Positions 49,630 to 57,686 of a stretch of 64,000 nucleotides of DNA are shown here, in pieces (the stretch's first letter is position 1; each line of letters opens with the position of its first letter). The DNA lies in contig CP158972.1 in the NCBI GenBank assembly GCA_040429635.1, forward strand, positions 2,552,001-2,616,000. Direction: 5' to 3'. This DNA comes from Tamlana crocina. Its GTDB lineage: Bacteria; Bacteroidota; Bacteroidia; Flavobacteriales; Flavobacteriaceae. A model generated the notes under the pieces. The model ran no database searches and was not told the origin of the DNA. It saw only the letters and a list, made by a program, of their open reading frames with translations. The translations under genes were made by a program, and so were the position numbers.

Positions 49630-51120
49630 TTAGTCAATATTCTTTTCGAATTTATCAACCAACTGCGGCGTGGCTTTGTTTACCATGCGCTGTACCACTC
49701 TGTGCATCCAAATGAGACAAATGGCAGACAAAACAAGCATTAAAATCCAACAGCTAGACCATAGCCCTGTGCCTTCCAAAAGGTAACCGAAAATAATAGG
49801 ACAGAAGAAACCGCCCAATCCACCGAGTACGCCAACCATACCCCCTACAACCCCAACTTCTTCTGGGAAATAATCGGGAATGTGCTTATAAACCGCAGCT
49901 TTACCAATACCCCAAATAGAACCAATTAAAATGGCTATTATGGCAAATATCCAAAGGTTGGCTTGAAAATAAATATGTGTTTTTCCTTCGGCAATCAATT
50001 GTTTCTTTTTCACCACGTCACCTTTCTTAACCAAAGGCTGTTGCCAAGATTCCTTAGCTGGAAAAAAGTAGAATTCTTCATCAGCCGAAGCCAGTTTACC
50101 TGTTTTCTCTTTTAACGGGTATTGAACGCCATCCACTTCAATAAATGAGGAAGTGACGTCGGTAACCGTTCCTGCCGCTTTGGCCATAATCCCTTTTCCT
50201 GCCGCGTAAATATCCATCTTTGGAATAATGAGCGTCGCACTGAACACCAACGAGGTACCTAGCACCCAATACATCACTTTTCGCGCTCCGAATTTATCAG
50301 ACAACCAACCTCCAAAAGCTCTAATAACACCAGAAGGCAAACTAAAACAAGAGGCCAAGAAACCTGCGGTGGCTAAATCTAAGGCATAAACGTTAGTATA
50401 ATATGGTACCAACCAGCCCGCGAAAGCCACGAAACATCCAAATACCAAAAAGTAGTACAGCCCAAATCGCCATACACGCACACTTTTAAGTGGTTGCAAC
50501 ATGCCTTTTAAGTTTTTAGTACTTGAAGCTGGTTTTTTATTTTTTGTTGAAAGAAAAAACACAATCGCCATTACTACCAAAAAAGCAGCATAAATTTTTG
50601 GCATATCGCGCCACCCTTCAAGATTGGTTTTTCCGTCGGTTAAAATATCCAACAACTTTGGGCCAATAAGTGTGGTGATGGCAGCACCGGCATTTCCCGC
50701 ACCGAATATCCCCAAAGCAATACCTTGCTTTTCTTTTGGAAACCATATTGAAGAAAAGGCAATACCAACAGCGAAACTGGCTCCTGCAATACCAAAACCT
50801 AAACTGCACAGTGCAAACGACCAAAAGCCATTGGCATAAGACAACAGATACATGGGCACTGCACAGAGCAATAATAATCCTGCAAATACGGGCTTCCCTC
50901 CAAATTTATCGGTTAAGATACCTGCCGGCAATCTGAAAATGGCACCTGTTAAAATAGGAATACCAATTAACCAACCAATTTCAACGGCACTCCAATTAAA
51001 CACCTGATTATCAACTAAAAAAGTCACTAATATTCCATTCAACAGCCATGCTGCAAAACAAAAAGTGAAAGATAACGTATTAATAAACAGCGTTTTATTT
51101 GCCCCTTTTGTTACTTTCAT
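49630..51120 (-). CDS. narK: Nitrate/nitrite transporter NarK (MFS) with an inserted soluble domain
   Basis: The 496-residue major-facilitator protein carries the nitrate-family motifs GFGIAGASFAVGIAFSSIWFPKEKQGIALGIFGAGNAG and a second GKAAVYKHIPDYFPEEVGVVGGMVGVLGGLGGFF. Between the eighth and ninth hydrophobic segments (about residues 305-385) lies an extra hydrophilic stretch (GTVTDVTSSFIEVDGVQYPL, VKKGDVVKKKQLIAEG) resembling a small barrel-sandwich hybrid domain. It would lie on one membrane face and might regulate transport. It is separately transcribed upstream of nasC; its promoter carries the Fnr-type operator. Confidence 0.92.
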   Translation of the reverse strand: MKVTKGANKTLFINTLSFTFCFAAWLLNGILVTFLVDNQVFNWSAVEIGWLIGIPILTGAIFRLPAGILTDKFGGKPVFAGLLLLCAVPMYLLSYANGFWSFALCSLGFGIAGASFAVGIAFSSIWFPKEKQGIALGIFGAGNAGAAITTLIGPKLLDILTDGKTNLEGWRDMPKIYAAFLVVMAIVFFLSTKNKKPASSTKNLKGMLQPLKSVRVWRFGLYYFLVFGCFVAFAGWLVPYYTNVYALDLATAGFLASCFSLPSGVIRAFGGWLSDKFGARKVMYWVLGTSLVFSATLIIPKMDIYAAGKGIMAKAAGTVTDVTSSFIEVDGVQYPLKEKTGKLASADEEFYFFPAKESWQQPLVKKGDVVKKKQLIAEGKTHIYFQANLWIFAIIAILIGSIWGIGKAAVYKHIPDYFPEEVGVVGGMVGVLGGLGGFFCPIIFGYLLEGTGLWSSCWILMLVLSAICLIWMHRVVQRMVNKATPQLVDKFEKNID

Positions 51121-51181
51121 TAGATAATTATTTTTAAAGGTTTGTATATTTTAATCCAAGAAACTTAGTATTTCTTTTTAA

Positions 51182-51203
51182 CAAAACTAAGTATTTATAC
51201 TTA
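51182..51203 (-). promoter_or_regulatory. Promoter and Fnr-type operator of narK
   Basis: 51188-51203 is TAAGTATTTATACTTA. On the minus strand its last TA is shared with TAGTTTTG (51189-51182), a perfect TAnnTTTG -7 element. The arrangement is base-for-base the same as at nirB (TACTTAGTTTTG). Additional TAAGTATT words occur at 51222-51240. The gap 51121-51409 holds these plus a terminator for the NarL-like gene. Confidence 0.72.
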
Positions 51204-51352
51204 ATTTTAATTCTTATAATTTAAGTATTTAAGTATTTATATCAGATTAACAATTTTAGAATCTTGTTTTTGAATAATCAACAACAATAAGTCGATTCCT
51301 TTTTAGCTTTTTGATAATACTGAAGTAACAAGGCAGGTATGAACATAAAAAA

Positions 51353-51370
51353 AGCGACCAAATGGCCGCT
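51353..51370 (-). terminator. Terminator of the NarL-like regulator gene
   Basis: AGCGACCA (51353-51360) and TGGCCGCT (51363-51370) form a stem with one G-T pair; on the minus strand seven T follow. It lies 40 bp after the stop codon at 51410. Confidence 0.75.
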
Positions 51371-51409
51371 ATAAATAAGTATTTTTTCAATAAAAAACGA
51401 AATTGCCCG

Positions 51410-52078
51410 TTATACCAACTCGTACTCTTTAGCTTTGTTGGTAAGCTCCATTAAGTTTTTCACTTCCAGTTTTTTCATCAGGTTGAAACGGTGCACCTCA
51501 GCCGTTCGTTTACTAATTTGAAGTTCTTCAGCAATATCCTTGTTATTTTTAAGCTGTAACACCAACTCCAATATTTGCTTTTCGCGACGGGTTAATTTAA
51601 ACGGTGCTTCCTTGGGTTCTTTTTTAGTTTCCACCGCTGGACTGGCGTTACCGTTTACGAAGTTATTCATAATTATGGCCGACACATCTCCAGTGAAATA
51701 CTTACCTCCTGAAGCTACTTTATTTAAAGCTTTCAAGAACTCTTCTTTACTAGCCCCTTTCAATAAATAGCCATCGGCACCTGCTTGAATGGCCTGCACC
51801 ACATACTCCTCTGAATCGTGCATGGAAAGCACCAAAGTATTTACATCCTTAAAACGTTTATTAATTTCACCCACAACCTCAATACCGTTCATTTCTGGCA
51901 TCCTGATATCAACAATCAAAACGTGTGGTCGGTTTTTTTCCACAATCTCTACAGCTTCTTTACCATTTGAAGCCTCATCTATAACCACAACCCCTGTTTG
52001 ATCTTCTAAAAGTGCACGAATACCGTCCCTCACCAAAATATGGTCATCTGCCAAAACTACATTAATAACGTCTTCCAT
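51410..52078 (-). CDS. NarL/FixJ-type response regulator
   Basis: The 222-residue protein has a receiver domain (D11, D12, phospho-acceptor D57 in LIVDIRMPEMNG) and a LuxR-type helix-turn-helix (LTRREKQILELVLQLKNNKDIAEELQISKRTAEVHRFNLMKKL). It is encoded 84 bp after the NarX-like kinase, so it is the expected partner. In enteric bacteria the homologous pair controls nitrate and nitrite genes; here the likely targets are the nas/nar/nir genes. Confidence 0.9.
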   Translation of the reverse strand: MEDVINVVLADDHILVRDGIRALLEDQTGVVVIDEASNGKEAVEIVEKNRPHVLIVDIRMPEMNGIEVVGEINKRFKDVNTLVLSMHDSEEYVVQAIQAGADGYLLKGASKEEFLKALNKVASGGKYFTGDVSAIIMNNFVNGNASPAVETKKEPKEAPFKLTRREKQILELVLQLKNNKDIAEELQISKRTAEVHRFNLMKKLEVKNLMELTNKAKEYELV

Positions 52079-52162
52079 AATATTTTACAAATTTTAATCC
52101 TCTTTGTTAAAAAGTAACAAGTCAACTACAAAAATAAGTATTTTTAAACAATACTACGTATT

Positions 52163-53977
52163 CTATTCCAACGGAATATTAAGCGTAACCCGAGTGCCTT
52201 TTCCTATTTCGGAATTAAGGAACAACCTGCCACCAATATAATTGATACGTTCGCGCATAAAGGTCATGCCCATACCGCCGTCGCCTTCTTTTATCTTTTT
52301 CACTTTTGAAGGCTCAAAACCTTTGCCATTATCGTCAATAACAATACTTAGGATATTCCTACTGTGCGATAACGATACCAAAATATGTGTGGATTCCGCA
52401 TATTTAATAGCATTGTTAATCGCTTCCTGTACTATTCTATAAATATTAATTTCAGTAAGGGAATCGAGCCTTTGGTTAAAATCGGTTTTATTAAAAACCA
52501 CAATTTGCTTTCCCGTAAGTTTCGACAGCTCTTGTGTTAATTTAGCAATGGCTGGCAGAATACCATGATCTGTCAGCTCCGGCGGTGTTAAATTAAAGGT
52601 TGCCGTTCGCACGCCTTTTATAATATTTGTGGTGAGTTCTTTTAAATGTTCAATCTTTGTGGTGGCCTTTTCAACATCTTTGGTATCGATACTTTCCAAA
52701 TTATACTTTAAGCCCGTTAACATTTGCCCAATACCATCGTGAACATCTTTAGCAATGCGGTTTTGTTCTTTTTCCTGGTTTTCAATAATCTTACTTGAGA
52801 TTATTTTTTGCTGACTCATTTTTTCCTCAAAACTCTGCTTGTTAAGCCGTTCGATTTCAATTTGAGCCACTTTACGTGCCGTAATTTCTGAAGCAATGAT
52901 GAGCAACTCCGATTTATCCTCCGTTGGACTAAAAGGAATAATCGCCATTTCCAACCAAATGTCGTTACCGTCTTTAGTTGTAGCCTTTACCTCGCCTTGC
53001 CAACCTGTTTTTTTATGTTTAGAGACAATGTCTTCAACCACAAATTGTTCGCTTTCAACCTTTGATAGCACATTCCAAATGAGTGTACTTTTTCCAAACT
53101 TTGAAAATTTAAACAACCTTGAAAATTTGTTGCCCATATGCACCACTTGTCCATTAGGCAATATTCTTGCAAACAGCAAAGTTTCATCCATGGCGTGACT
53201 CAAAGCCCGCAACTCTCTAATCGACTTTTCTTTTGAAATGCTCAATTCGTCAGCTTCAGCAGCCATTTTTTTAGCCCGCTTTTCGGCAACCAACAATTCG
53301 GCCAAGGTATTTTTAACACTTTTGGCTGTGGGCCAGAAAATAAACAGGAACTCACCAAGCAGCACCAACAAAGTAAAGCACATCAACCAAATTTCCAAAT
53401 TCCGAAGCCAACTAACCTTTTCATCGGCTTCCAAATCATATTGGTTTACTATGTCGTCCATTAGCGAGAGGAAGTCCCCCTCATTCGCCTTAACCTTTTC
53501 AATATCGACCACAAAAGCACTAACGGGTAATGGTGGTACATTTTCAATCTTTTCGATAATGGCTTTTGTCGCTACAGCTATGGTATCGAAAACCGGGTTT
53601 AGGGTTTTAAATTTCTGGGTAATCGCCTTACTGTTCTTTTTGGGCAAACCCAGGCTATCGTTTCCCTGTTGCAAAGCGTGATGCGAAAGCTCCCAAATTT
53701 TAAGGGTCGATTTTATTTTTTCTTTCAGCAACACCCTGTTTTCCAACACAGGTTCGGCCGAAAGAGCGACCACATCTTTGGTTAATTTTTGGCTAAGCAT
53801 ACGCTGCCTACCCGCCACGTTGATTACTGTAGAATCGCTTTGCTGATCGTTTAAATGTTTCCTGATAAGAATTTGGCTGGCTATTACCGAAACGGCAATG
53901 GCGCTTAAAGCGATAACATACAAACGGCTCAACTTATTAAACGTACGCTGGTCTAATGAATTACCGTTTTTTGCCAT
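52163..53977 (-). CDS. NarX-like nitrate/nitrite sensor histidine kinase
   Basis: This 604-residue kinase has two membrane helices (about 18-37 and 188-210) enclosing a PilJ/NIT-type periplasmic domain with a P-box-like segment (INVAGRQRMLSQKLTKDVV). In NarX the comparable segment binds nitrate and nitrite. Then follow a PAS domain (about 270-385), a HisKA_3 phospho-acceptor helix (ENQEKEQNRIAKDVHDGIGQML) and HATPase (QEAINNAIKYAES, DDNGKGF, GGMGMTFMRERINYIGG). It is read with the nir operon: 12 bp after the DUF4202 gene. Confidence 0.9.
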   Translation of the reverse strand: MAKNGNSLDQRTFNKLSRLYVIALSAIAVSVIASQILIRKHLNDQQSDSTVINVAGRQRMLSQKLTKDVVALSAEPVLENRVLLKEKIKSTLKIWELSHHALQQGNDSLGLPKKNSKAITQKFKTLNPVFDTIAVATKAIIEKIENVPPLPVSAFVVDIEKVKANEGDFLSLMDDIVNQYDLEADEKVSWLRNLEIWLMCFTLLVLLGEFLFIFWPTAKSVKNTLAELLVAEKRAKKMAAEADELSISKEKSIRELRALSHAMDETLLFARILPNGQVVHMGNKFSRLFKFSKFGKSTLIWNVLSKVESEQFVVEDIVSKHKKTGWQGEVKATTKDGNDIWLEMAIIPFSPTEDKSELLIIASEITARKVAQIEIERLNKQSFEEKMSQQKIISSKIIENQEKEQNRIAKDVHDGIGQMLTGLKYNLESIDTKDVEKATTKIEHLKELTTNIIKGVRTATFNLTPPELTDHGILPAIAKLTQELSKLTGKQIVVFNKTDFNQRLDSLTEINIYRIVQEAINNAIKYAESTHILVSLSHSRNILSIVIDDNGKGFEPSKVKKIKEGDGGMGMTFMRERINYIGGRLFLNSEIGKGTRVTLNIPLE

Positions 53978-53989
53978 ATTTTTTCGATT

Positions 53990-54574
53990 TTAAGAAATCG
54001 CCTGCTTAACCAGAGCCAAGCTTTTTTCTGAAAAAGGCAGTTTTAATGCTTCTTGATGCCCTTTTTCAGACATTTTAACCCAAGTTTTTTTTAGGATATC
54101 AATCACTTTTTCGTCGTCGTGTTTGGCTGCAAACTCCTCAAAATAATAATCTAAAAACACCAAGCAAATTGTATCTTCCAAGGTTTGTGACTCCTCATTT
54201 TTCTTGATGAGTTTTTTATTGATCAAAAAAGAAACCCGATCAATAAACTCTTGGTCGTAACCTACCTGATTTAAAATTTCGGAAGTCAATTCGCCGTGCA
54301 TTTTTTTCAATGTTTCACGCCATTTTAAATACCCCACACGATCCATCGGGTATTCGTCGCGCGCAATTTTCCACCTACAAATATGTTGGGCCCGTGCAGC
54401 AATTTGAAGCGCTTTTGAAGCATTGGGTTCAAATTGCAAAAGCTTCCTCGTCATGCGTTGCGAGTACAGCAACTCTTTTGGATATTCTATACCGAAAACC
54501 TCGTAAACATTAGGGTCTTGGTTGTTTTGTTCATCAATTAATGCTATGGCTGTTTCAAATCTGGTAGGTTTCAT
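53990..54574 (-). CDS. DUF4202-family protein
   Basis: This 194-residue, all-helical protein contains HD-like hydrolase residues (LQIAARAQHICRWKIARDEYPMDRVGYLKWRE, LKKMHGELTSEIL, DTICLVFLDYYFEEF). The family is regularly encoded next to nitrite reductase genes, but its reaction is unknown to me. It follows nirD by 25 bp and precedes the NarX-like kinase. Confidence 0.85.
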   Translation of the reverse strand: MKPTRFETAIALIDEQNNQDPNVYEVFGIEYPKELLYSQRMTRKLLQFEPNASKALQIAARAQHICRWKIARDEYPMDRVGYLKWRETLKKMHGELTSEILNQVGYDQEFIDRVSFLINKKLIKKNEESQTLEDTICLVFLDYYFEEFAAKHDDEKVIDILKKTWVKMSEKGHQEALKLPFSEKSLALVKQAIS

Positions 54575-54599
54575 ATGGTTGTATATTTTGTACTAATCG

Positions 54600-54977
54600 T
54601 TAATCCGAAAAGCCAATATACACATTTCCTTCTTCAATTTTAACAGGATAAGTTGCAATTTTTAAATCCTCGCCGCCAAGGTTGCTGCCATCTTCCAACG
54701 AGAAATTCTTTTTGTGCATGGGGCAGGCCACTTTAGGAATACCGTCTTTATCGCCTATCATTCCAAGTGATAGCACCATTTCCATTTTATGTGGACACAG
54801 GTTTTGTGTAGCGTACCACTTGCCCGTTCTGGTAAAGTTGTAGACCGCTATTTGTTTGGTTTTGTACTTAATACAAGCCCCACTGTTTTGCGGAAAATCT
54901 TCAACCACGCCCACCTTAAACCACTCTTTAACTTCGGGCTCTAACACTGTTTTGTACTGTTCTAGAATATCTTGCAT
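54600..54977 (-). CDS. nirD: Nitrite reductase small subunit NirD
   Basis: The 125-residue Rieske-like protein keeps the iron-sulfur-fold positions NLCPHKMEM and ACPMHKKNFSLEDGS. As with other NirD proteins it completes the NADH-dependent siroheme nitrite reductase. It starts 30 bp after nirB in the same operon. Confidence 0.92.
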   Translation of the reverse strand: MQDILEQYKTVLEPEVKEWFKVGVVEDFPQNSGACIKYKTKQIAVYNFTRTGKWYATQNLCPHKMEMVLSLGMIGDKDGIPKVACPMHKKNFSLEDGSNLGGEDLKIATYPVKIEEGNVYIGFSD

Positions 54978-55007
54978 AACTACTCTGTTTTTTCTACGAT
55001 TAGATTT

Positions 55008-57527
55008 TTAGTTCCAGGCTTTTGGCATTTTTTGCTCTCTCATGGGCACGAATACCAAGTTATCGTCCGTATCATCAGAGTTTACAAAATGCTTAAAGCG
55101 CTTCATCATTTCTGGGTTTTCAATAGCTTGTTTCCACTCGCATTCGTATTTACCAATCAAGCCCTGCATTTCTTTTTCAAGATCTTCAGCAATACCCAAC
55201 GAATCTTCAATCACCACTTGTTTTAAGTAATCTATGCCTCCTTCAAGTTTTTCCAACCATGGGGCTGTTCTTACTAACGGACCAGCTGTTTTTATGTAAT
55301 ACATTAAAAATCTGTCTAAGTATTTTATGGCCGTTTCGTCATCCAATTGTTCTGCAAACAATACCGCGTGCTTTGGTGTAGCACCACCGTTTCCACATAC
55401 GTAAAGGTTCCAACCGCCTTCAACAGCTATCAATCCGAAATCCTTTCCTCTAGCCTCTGCACATTCCCTGATACAACCCGAAACGCCTCCTTTTAATTTA
55501 TGCGGCGAACGCAAGCCTTTATATCTATTTTCAATCTCGATGGCGAAGGTGACACTCTCGTGCATACCGTAGCGGCACCACGTAGAACCTACACAACTTT
55601 TTACTGTTCTTAGCGACTTTCCGTAAGCGTGGCCACTTTCAAATCCGGCATCAATCAACTCTTTCCAAATAATGGGCAATTCGTGAATTTGAGCACCGAA
55701 CAAATCGATACGCTGACCGCCTGTAATTTTTGTATATAAATCATATTTTTTAGCTACTTCACCCAATACGATTAAATGGTCTGGGGTAATCTCCCCACCT
55801 GCAACCCTTGGTACAATGGAATACGTACCGTTACGCTGGATGTTAGCCAAAAATTTATCGTTTGTATCTTGAATAACCGGTTGTCTGTTTGGCGTTTCCA
55901 TGGTTATGGTTGCAAAAATAGAAGCCAGCGCTGGTTTACAAACCTCACAACCGTGCCCTTCTCCAAACAGGTTCAAGGCTTCCTCATAATCGGCAACACC
56001 ATTTACCTTAATTAAGTCGTAAAGCTCTTGTCGGCTAAAGCTGAAGTGCTCACACAACACCTCTTTCACCTCTTGACCAAGTGATTTAAGTGTTTCGTTA
56101 ACCAAATCGACCACCATAGGTTTACATCCACCACAACCCGTTGTGGCTTTGGTTTTCGCGATAACGTCGCTTAAGTTTTTGCTATCGCCATCGGTAATAG
56201 AGCAGCAAATATCGCCTTTGGTAACACTTTCACAAGAACACACCTGAGCTACATCTGGAATATCCAACACACTACCGAAAGACGAACCGCCTTCGCCCCT
56301 AGCACCAATCACCAATTCTTCTGCATCCTCCGGAATTGGCAATCCGTTTAAGTAAATTTGATGGAACATATTATAGTCACTAGCATCACCAATCAGGATA
56401 CCTCCCAACAGTTTTTTTCCGTCGTGACTTACATTAATACGCTTATATAAATTTTTTGTTTTGTTTTCGAAAATGATGGAATATCCTTTTTCAACCGGCA
56501 TAAAAGGCACACCGTAACTGGCCACATCCACTCCAATAAGTTTCAGTTTTGTAGACATGTCGATATCGTCTTCCATTACGACATCAATATTGCCTATAAT
56601 CTGGTTCACAGCAACCTCGGCCATATCATAGCCAGGCGCTACCAAACCATAAATCATTTGATTAAATAGGGCAACCTCCCCAATGGCATAAATCTCAGGA
56701 TCTGAAGTTTGCATCTTGTTGTTCACCACAATACCACCACGTGTACCCATTTCCAAACCGCAAGTTTTAGCTAACTCATCCCTTGGCCTAATACCTGCCG
56801 AAACCACTAACATTTCAACATCAATCTTATCGTATTCGCCAAACTCCATTCCAGTAATCGCAGATTCTCCCAAAATTTTATTGGTTGCTTTTGAAAGGTG
56901 GACGTTAATACCAATAGACTCGATTTTTTCCTGAAGCACTTTACTACCTCGTGTATCCAATTGTCTTGGCATTAGTTTGGGCGCGAACTCCACCACATGA
57001 GGCTCAAAGCCCATATCCATAACCGCTTTGGCAGCTTCCAGACCTAAGAGTCCGCCCCCTAAAACAGCAGCTTTTACTTTTTCTTCGCGACCTTCCTGAA
57101 TCTTATCAGCATAAGCCAACATATCTTCTAAGTCCTCTATGGTTCTGTAAACAAAAACCCCTTTTTTCTCAATACCCTCGATATTAGGCACAAAAGGAGA
57201 CGACCCCGTAGCCAATACCAAGTAATCGTATTTATAATTAACATCAGTAGTAGAAGTCACTTTTTTAGATGACCGGTGAATATCACTAATGCGCTCGTTC
57301 GTCACCAACTCAATACCATGTTCCTCATACCATTCTCGTGGTGCCATTTCAAGTGCCTTTGCATCTTTGTTTTCAAAGAACTCACTTAAATGAACCCTAT
57401 CATAAGCTGGTCTTGGCTCTTCGCCAAAAACAGTAATTTTAAAATTTTTACTTTCAGGTCTCTCTACAAACTTTTCACAAAATTTGTAACCTACCATACC
57501 GTTTCCAACTACAATAATTTTTTGCAT
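55008..57527 (-). CDS. nirB: NADH-dependent nitrite reductase large subunit NirB
   Basis: This 839-residue cytosolic enzyme reduces nitrite to ammonium. It has FAD- and NAD-binding modules (VVGNGMVGYKFCEKF, AAVLGGGLLGLEAAKAVMDMG), one or two BFD-type [2Fe-2S] domains (about 420-540; VCSCESVTKGDI, TTGCGGCKPMV, GCEVCKPA), Nir/Sir half-domains and the siroheme-[4Fe-4S] cysteines SCVGSTWCRYG and GCIRECAEARG. It opens nirB-nirD-DUF4202-NarX-like-NarL-like. The operator and -7 element lie just upstream. Confidence 0.95.
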   Translation of the reverse strand: MQKIIVVGNGMVGYKFCEKFVERPESKNFKITVFGEEPRPAYDRVHLSEFFENKDAKALEMAPREWYEEHGIELVTNERISDIHRSSKKVTSTTDVNYKYDYLVLATGSSPFVPNIEGIEKKGVFVYRTIEDLEDMLAYADKIQEGREEKVKAAVLGGGLLGLEAAKAVMDMGFEPHVVEFAPKLMPRQLDTRGSKVLQEKIESIGINVHLSKATNKILGESAITGMEFGEYDKIDVEMLVVSAGIRPRDELAKTCGLEMGTRGGIVVNNKMQTSDPEIYAIGEVALFNQMIYGLVAPGYDMAEVAVNQIIGNIDVVMEDDIDMSTKLKLIGVDVASYGVPFMPVEKGYSIIFENKTKNLYKRINVSHDGKKLLGGILIGDASDYNMFHQIYLNGLPIPEDAEELVIGARGEGGSSFGSVLDIPDVAQVCSCESVTKGDICCSITDGDSKNLSDVIAKTKATTGCGGCKPMVVDLVNETLKSLGQEVKEVLCEHFSFSRQELYDLIKVNGVADYEEALNLFGEGHGCEVCKPALASIFATITMETPNRQPVIQDTNDKFLANIQRNGTYSIVPRVAGGEITPDHLIVLGEVAKKYDLYTKITGGQRIDLFGAQIHELPIIWKELIDAGFESGHAYGKSLRTVKSCVGSTWCRYGMHESVTFAIEIENRYKGLRSPHKLKGGVSGCIRECAEARGKDFGLIAVEGGWNLYVCGNGGATPKHAVLFAEQLDDETAIKYLDRFLMYYIKTAGPLVRTAPWLEKLEGGIDYLKQVVIEDSLGIAEDLEKEMQGLIGKYECEWKQAIENPEMMKRFKHFVNSDDTDDNLVFVPMREQKMPKAWN

Positions 57528-57546
57528 ATCTACGTATTTATAAACA

Positions 57547-57568
57547 CAAAACTAAGTATTTATACGTA
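57547..57568 (-). promoter_or_regulatory. Promoter and Fnr-type operator of the nir operon
   Basis: 57553-57568 reads TAAGTATTTATACGTA, one base off the perfect palindrome. Its last TA on the minus strand is shared with TAGTTTTG (57554-57547), a perfect -7 element. The leader would be only about 14 bases. The region 57569-57686 shows no other element. Confidence 0.7.
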
Positions 57569-57686
57569 ATTTATTATGCTATTATTGAAGATTTTTTTCA
57601 AACAGCCCGATTATTGCCATTTTCTCAAATAGAAATAAGAATAATTGCTTTTTAGGAAATTAAAAGGATTGGTTTTTATCGAAACC

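Noticed and set aside
52135-52160. Further Fnr-type operator between the NarX-like and NarL-like genes
   Set aside because: TAAGTA and TACGTA words are present but not at N4 spacing or in inverted arrangement that fits the other sites.
53238-53681. Plus-strand open frame antisense to the NarX-like kinase
   Set aside because: Low-complexity serine-rich product, fully inside a conserved gene on the other strand.
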